The notes below the pieces were generated by a model. The model saw only the letters and a program-made list of their open reading frames with translations, was not told where the DNA came from and did no database searches. Shown one piece after another: positions 20,072 to 22,052 of a DNA stretch of 22,052 nt. Both the position numbers and the translations under genes were made by a program. The stretch comes from a virus: positions 1-22,052 of the IMG/VR virus record IMGVR_UViG_3300025828_000221. The stretch is one strand, 5' to 3'. Position 1 is the stretch's first letter. Each line of letters begins with the position of its first letter.

Positions 20072-20099
20072 ATTATACAGATCCCGTGTCTATGTGCAA
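20072..20099 (-). promoter_or_regulatory. Strong leftward sigma70 promoter of the reverse cassette
   Basis: TTGCAC (20099-20094), 16 bases, consensus TATAAT (20077-20072). Its -35, the spacer motif CACGG, the upstream CTTTTGTGT block and the downstream AACAACGGAGAA ribosome site all match the leftward promoter near 1014-1042. A TGTATACA palindrome (20103-20110) lies directly upstream. Confidence 0.82.
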
Positions 20100-20150
20100 C
20101 TATGTATACACACAAAAGTGCAAATAATTGAACTTTTTTTTGGCGGGTCG

Positions 20151-20178
20151 TTGGCATACACTGAGGATCTGAGATAAA
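20151..20178 (+). promoter_or_regulatory. Weak candidate rightward promoter
   Basis: TTGGCA (20151-20156), 16 bases, GATAAA (20173-20178) would place transcription start just before the structured leader. Hexamers are imperfect. A rightward promoter is expected here, because the capsid operon terminates upstream and the next genes face the same way. Confidence 0.35.
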
Positions 20179-20182
20179 TCAA

Positions 20183-20243
20183 GCCCCAGCGACTGGCTCA
20201 GCAGACGTTACGAAGACTCTGGGGCGAATCCTTTCGTAAGAGG
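20183..20243 (+). ncRNA. Structured 5' leader, possible H-type pseudoknot over the RBS
   Basis: GCCCCAG (20183-20189) pairs perfectly with CTGGGGC (20219-20225). The loop contains TTACGAA (20208-20214), which pairs perfectly with TTCGTAA (20233-20239) downstream, giving an H-type pseudoknot with loops of 18, 4 and 7 bases. An exclusive alternative is a local hairpin CCTTT/AGAGG (20230-20234 with 20239-20243, one G-U) that buries the Shine-Dalgarno AGAGG of the gene at 20251. The two states compete for the same bases, as in a switch. No known riboswitch class is recognised. Confidence 0.5.
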
Positions 20244-20250
20244 TAATACC

Positions 20251-20760
20251 ATGTCACAGATAACAATGTCAGGCCCAGTCAGATCGCTGGGCGGCTTCAT
20301 AACCGCAGGCGTAAACAGCAGCGTCAGTCTGTCCGCAGACACCACGCTGACCGTGGCTGCTCATGCTGGCAAGATCATTCTGCTGAATGACGCAGACGGC
20401 AAGTTTACTTTGCCATCAATTGTTTCCACCACCCCTACAGATCCTACGTCCCCTGATCAAGCTAATAATGTAGGCGCGTCTTTCTTTTTCTACATTGAAA
20501 CCGCAGCCACTGACTTGGACATCCTTACCGATGGCACTGACAAGTTCAAAGGTGCAGCGATCGTTGCTGTCGATGACGGCGTAGAGAAAGCTTTCTTCCC
20601 AGCCGCAGCAAATGACGTGATGACTTTCAACGGCTCAACCAAAGGCGGTTTGGTCGGCAGCGTCATTCAAGTAACAGCAATTGATACAGCCAGCTACCTC
20701 GTACATAACACCTTGCTGCTTGGTTCAGGAACGATTGTTACGCCTTTCGCTGACGCTTAA
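20251..20760 (+). CDS. Probable virion structural protein, 169 aa
   Basis: Beta-rich and Ala/Thr/Asp-rich, with no membrane segments: SLSADTTLTVAAHAGKIILL, DADGKFTLP and TDLDILTDGTDKFKGAAIVA. This looks like a small virion decoration protein; proteins of this style, with 'TLTVAAHAGKIILLNDADGKFTLPS' organisation, occur next to capsid genes of marine phages. The exact role is unknown. Shine-Dalgarno AGAGG is seven bases before ATG 20251 and lies in the structured leader. A strong, regulated 5' end suggests an abundant protein with controlled synthesis. Confidence 0.75.
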   Translation: MSQITMSGPVRSLGGFITAGVNSSVSLSADTTLTVAAHAGKIILLNDADGKFTLPSIVSTTPTDPTSPDQANNVGASFFFYIETAATDLDILTDGTDKFKGAAIVAVDDGVEKAFFPAAANDVMTFNGSTKGGLVGSVIQVTAIDTASYLVHNTLLLGSGTIVTPFADA

Positions 20761-20782
20761 TCCACAAAATAGGAGATAGGCA

Positions 20783-21187
20783 ATGGCAGATGCAGTAACA
20801 AGCCAAACCATTCAGGACGGCGAGCGCAAAGCCGTCCTCAAATTCACCAATATCAGCGATGGTACGGGTGAGACTGCTGTCACTAAGATTGACGTAAGCG
20901 CGTTGACTACGAACAGCGCAGGAAAGGCTTGCACAGAAGTAGCTGTCGCCAAGATTTGGTGGCAGTGCGTCGGCATGGGCGTTGAGTTGCTCAACGACGC
21001 CACGGCTGACACGTTGATCATTGGCCTTTCGCCTGACTCAAATGGCTTTCACGATTACTCTGATTTTTCTGGCATCCCCAATAATGCGGGTGACGGGAAG
21101 ACGGGTGACGTGAAGTTCACGACGATTGGCGCAAGTAGCAGCGACACCTATACTGTGATTGTTGAAGTGTTGAAGACTTACGGCTAA
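20783..21187 (+). CDS. Virion structural protein, 134 aa (marine phage type)
   Basis: The start MADAVTSQTIQDGERKAVLK, the KFTNISDGTGETAVTKIDVS block and AVAKIWWQCVGMGVELL are similar to a small structural protein that I recall from numerous cyanophages and other marine phages, always near head or neck genes. Function is not established. It has AGGAGATAGGCA before ATG 20783 and overlaps the next start by TAATG. No unusual features. Confidence 0.78.
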   Translation: MADAVTSQTIQDGERKAVLKFTNISDGTGETAVTKIDVSALTTNSAGKACTEVAVAKIWWQCVGMGVELLNDATADTLIIGLSPDSNGFHDYSDFSGIPNNAGDGKTGDVKFTTIGASSSDTYTVIVEVLKTYG

Positions 21188-21480
21188 TGGCTGACACAAG
21201 CGACGTTAAGAGAACCAAGTCGGGCAGGCTCGTCTATAGAGGCGAGTCTTTCCCCGGCTATAACAAGCAGAAAAGAACGCCCGGCGAGAACAAGAAGTTC
21301 GCGGTTCTAGCCAAAAAAGGCGATCAAGTAAAGATTGTGCGCTACGGTGATCCGAATATGGAGATCAAGCGCGACAGTCCAGAGCGTCGGCGCAACTTTC
21401 GTGCTCGCCACAACTGCGATGCGGTTCAAAAGAAGAAGGACGTATTCGCAGCTTCTTATTGGTCGTGCAAAAATTGGTGA
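21187..21480 (+). CDS. Small basic protein, DUF6321/DUF5872-like, 97 aa
   Basis: The protein reads SGRLVYRGESFPGYNKQKRT, AVLAKKGDQVKIVRYGDP, NFRARHNCDAVQKKK and ends SYWSCKNW. This succession (FPG-NK-K-TP, VLAK-GD-VK-IR-G, F-ARH, YW--K-W) is that of a small phage family I know as DUF6321/DUF5872 in T4-like and cyanophages; the assignment is from memory. Role unknown. Strongly basic, so contact with DNA or acidic surfaces is possible. The Cys in the ARHNC position fits neither a clear zinc site nor a disulphide. Confidence 0.78.
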   Translation: MADTSDVKRTKSGRLVYRGESFPGYNKQKRTPGENKKFAVLAKKGDQVKIVRYGDPNMEIKRDSPERRRNFRARHNCDAVQKKKDVFAASYWSCKNW

Positions 21481-21485
21481 ATTAG

Positions 21486-22052
21486 ATGGCTGAATCCAAT
21501 GATCTACAGGCTGCGCTAGACGAGTACGGAAGCTCGGCTTCGCCATACTCAGCTCTGAATCAGTATTTGATGCAGCAGCCCGTTTACGACAGAGGGCCAA
21601 GGGAAGCGCCAGCAGCGCCCACGCTGCGTACTTTGGAAGCTATTACGCCAGACACTGAAGACATGCTGGCAAGCCAGTATGAGCGGATTATGGAAGAGCA
21701 GCGAGCCTCTGATGAAGCCGCTACCGCTGCTCGTCAAGCCGAGATTGATAGTCTGCGAGACTTATTGCGTCAAGAGCTATCTACCTCAGAAGACGCTGCA
21801 TTGGCGCAACGCTCTGATATTACGAAGGCGCTTGAAGGCCGTATTGCTGACATGCAAAGAGAGGTTGACGCTGAGACCCTCGATCTGCGCCAAGCCGGTT
21901 TAGATGAAAGAGCGGCTCTGGCTCGTCAAATAGAAGAAGGCGACAGACTGGTTCGTCAGGCTCAAGAGGCTGCGATTGGCGATTTGAGTGACCGACAAGG
22001 TTCTTTAGTCAGTGATCTTACAGAAAGAATTGGGTCATTAAGCACTGATTTG
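21486..22052 (+). CDS. Long coiled-coil virion protein, partial (189 codons to the edge)
   Basis: From ATG 21486 the frame is open to the end of the window. After a low-complexity N-terminus (SSASPYSALNQYLMQQPVYD, then a Pro/Ala stretch) residues from about 60 form a long charged helix (QAEIDSLRDLLRQELSTSED, EGRIADMQREVDAETLDLRQ) with recurring LRQ/IARQ and SDLTERIGSLSTDL segments, some spaced near 11 or 22 residues. It could be a tape-measure-like, fibre or internal coiled-coil virion protein; only its completion would tell. The ribosome site is weak (GGTGA). Six bases separate it from the previous stop. Confidence 0.75.
   Translation, partial: MAESNDLQAALDEYGSSASPYSALNQYLMQQPVYDRGPREAPAAPTLRTLEAITPDTEDMLASQYERIMEEQRASDEAATAARQAEIDSLRDLLRQELSTSEDAALAQRSDITKALEGRIADMQREVDAETLDLRQAGLDERAALARQIEEGDRLVRQAQEAAIGDLSDRQGSLVSDLTERIGSLSTDL

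Noticed and set aside
20183-20250. HDV-like or hammerhead self-cleaving ribozyme
   Set aside because: The order of pairings is that of a simple H-type pseudoknot; no hammerhead core (CTGATGA/GAAA) and no place for the HDV P3/P1.1 elements.

Overview
The window looks like about 22 kb of the genome of a tailed double-stranded DNA phage (or prophage) of a Gram-negative, probably aquatic or marine, bacterium. It carries the large terminase subunit, a portal, a coiled-coil protein in the scaffold position, a probable major capsid protein, an S74-type tail fibre and a lysis cassette with an i-spanin and an o-spanin lipoprotein; spanins imply an outer membrane. Several small proteins resemble, from memory, families common in marine phages. 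Promoters are sigma70-like. The host cannot be named from the sequence, and no tRNA, CRISPR array or insertion sequence was seen.

Layout. (1) 1-987, minus strand: four small genes, including a SprT-like zinc metalloprotease. (2) 998-1131: a divergent promoter region with an operator-like dyad. (3) 1132-2607, plus strand: two small unknowns, a 263-residue serine recombinase and a 47-residue protein, with a 10-bp dyad just after the recombinase. (4) 2607-7440: a protein made of 22-residue repeats, a 1155-residue tail fibre with a self-cleaving S74 chaperone end, and two small accessory proteins. (5) 7440-10750: a run of small membrane proteins around one virion-type protein, then EF-hand membrane protein, i-spanin, o-spanin and GH24 lysozyme. 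(6) 10743-18781: terL, portal, three small genes, a GroES-like co-chaperonin, scaffold-like protein, two small capsid-region proteins and the major capsid protein, ending at a strong terminator. (7) 18829-20045, minus strand: a two-gene cassette with its own promoter. (8) 20183-22052, plus strand: a structured leader with a possible pseudoknot, three virion-type proteins and an open-ended coiled-coil protein.

How it fits together. Most plus-strand neighbours overlap by 1-4 bases (ATGA or TAATG), which suggests translational coupling in long late transcripts. The GroES-like protein lies immediately before the scaffold and capsid genes, which fits help with capsid folding. The minus-strand genes and the first plus-strand gene form a second expression class: they share GTGATG starts, and three promoters of one family (TTGCAY -35 plus CACGG in the spacer) drive them, two at the left divergent region and one 19 kb away in front of the reverse cassette. 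The reverse cassette therefore looks like a moron-type insert between capsid genes that is controlled together with the left-arm genes.

Most interesting signals: the dispersed promoter family, the RBS-proximal pseudoknot candidate at 20183-20243, the recombinase with its adjacent dyad, stop codons placed in hairpin loops at the ends of both reverse-cassette genes, and the canonical EF-hand fused to a holin-like membrane protein.
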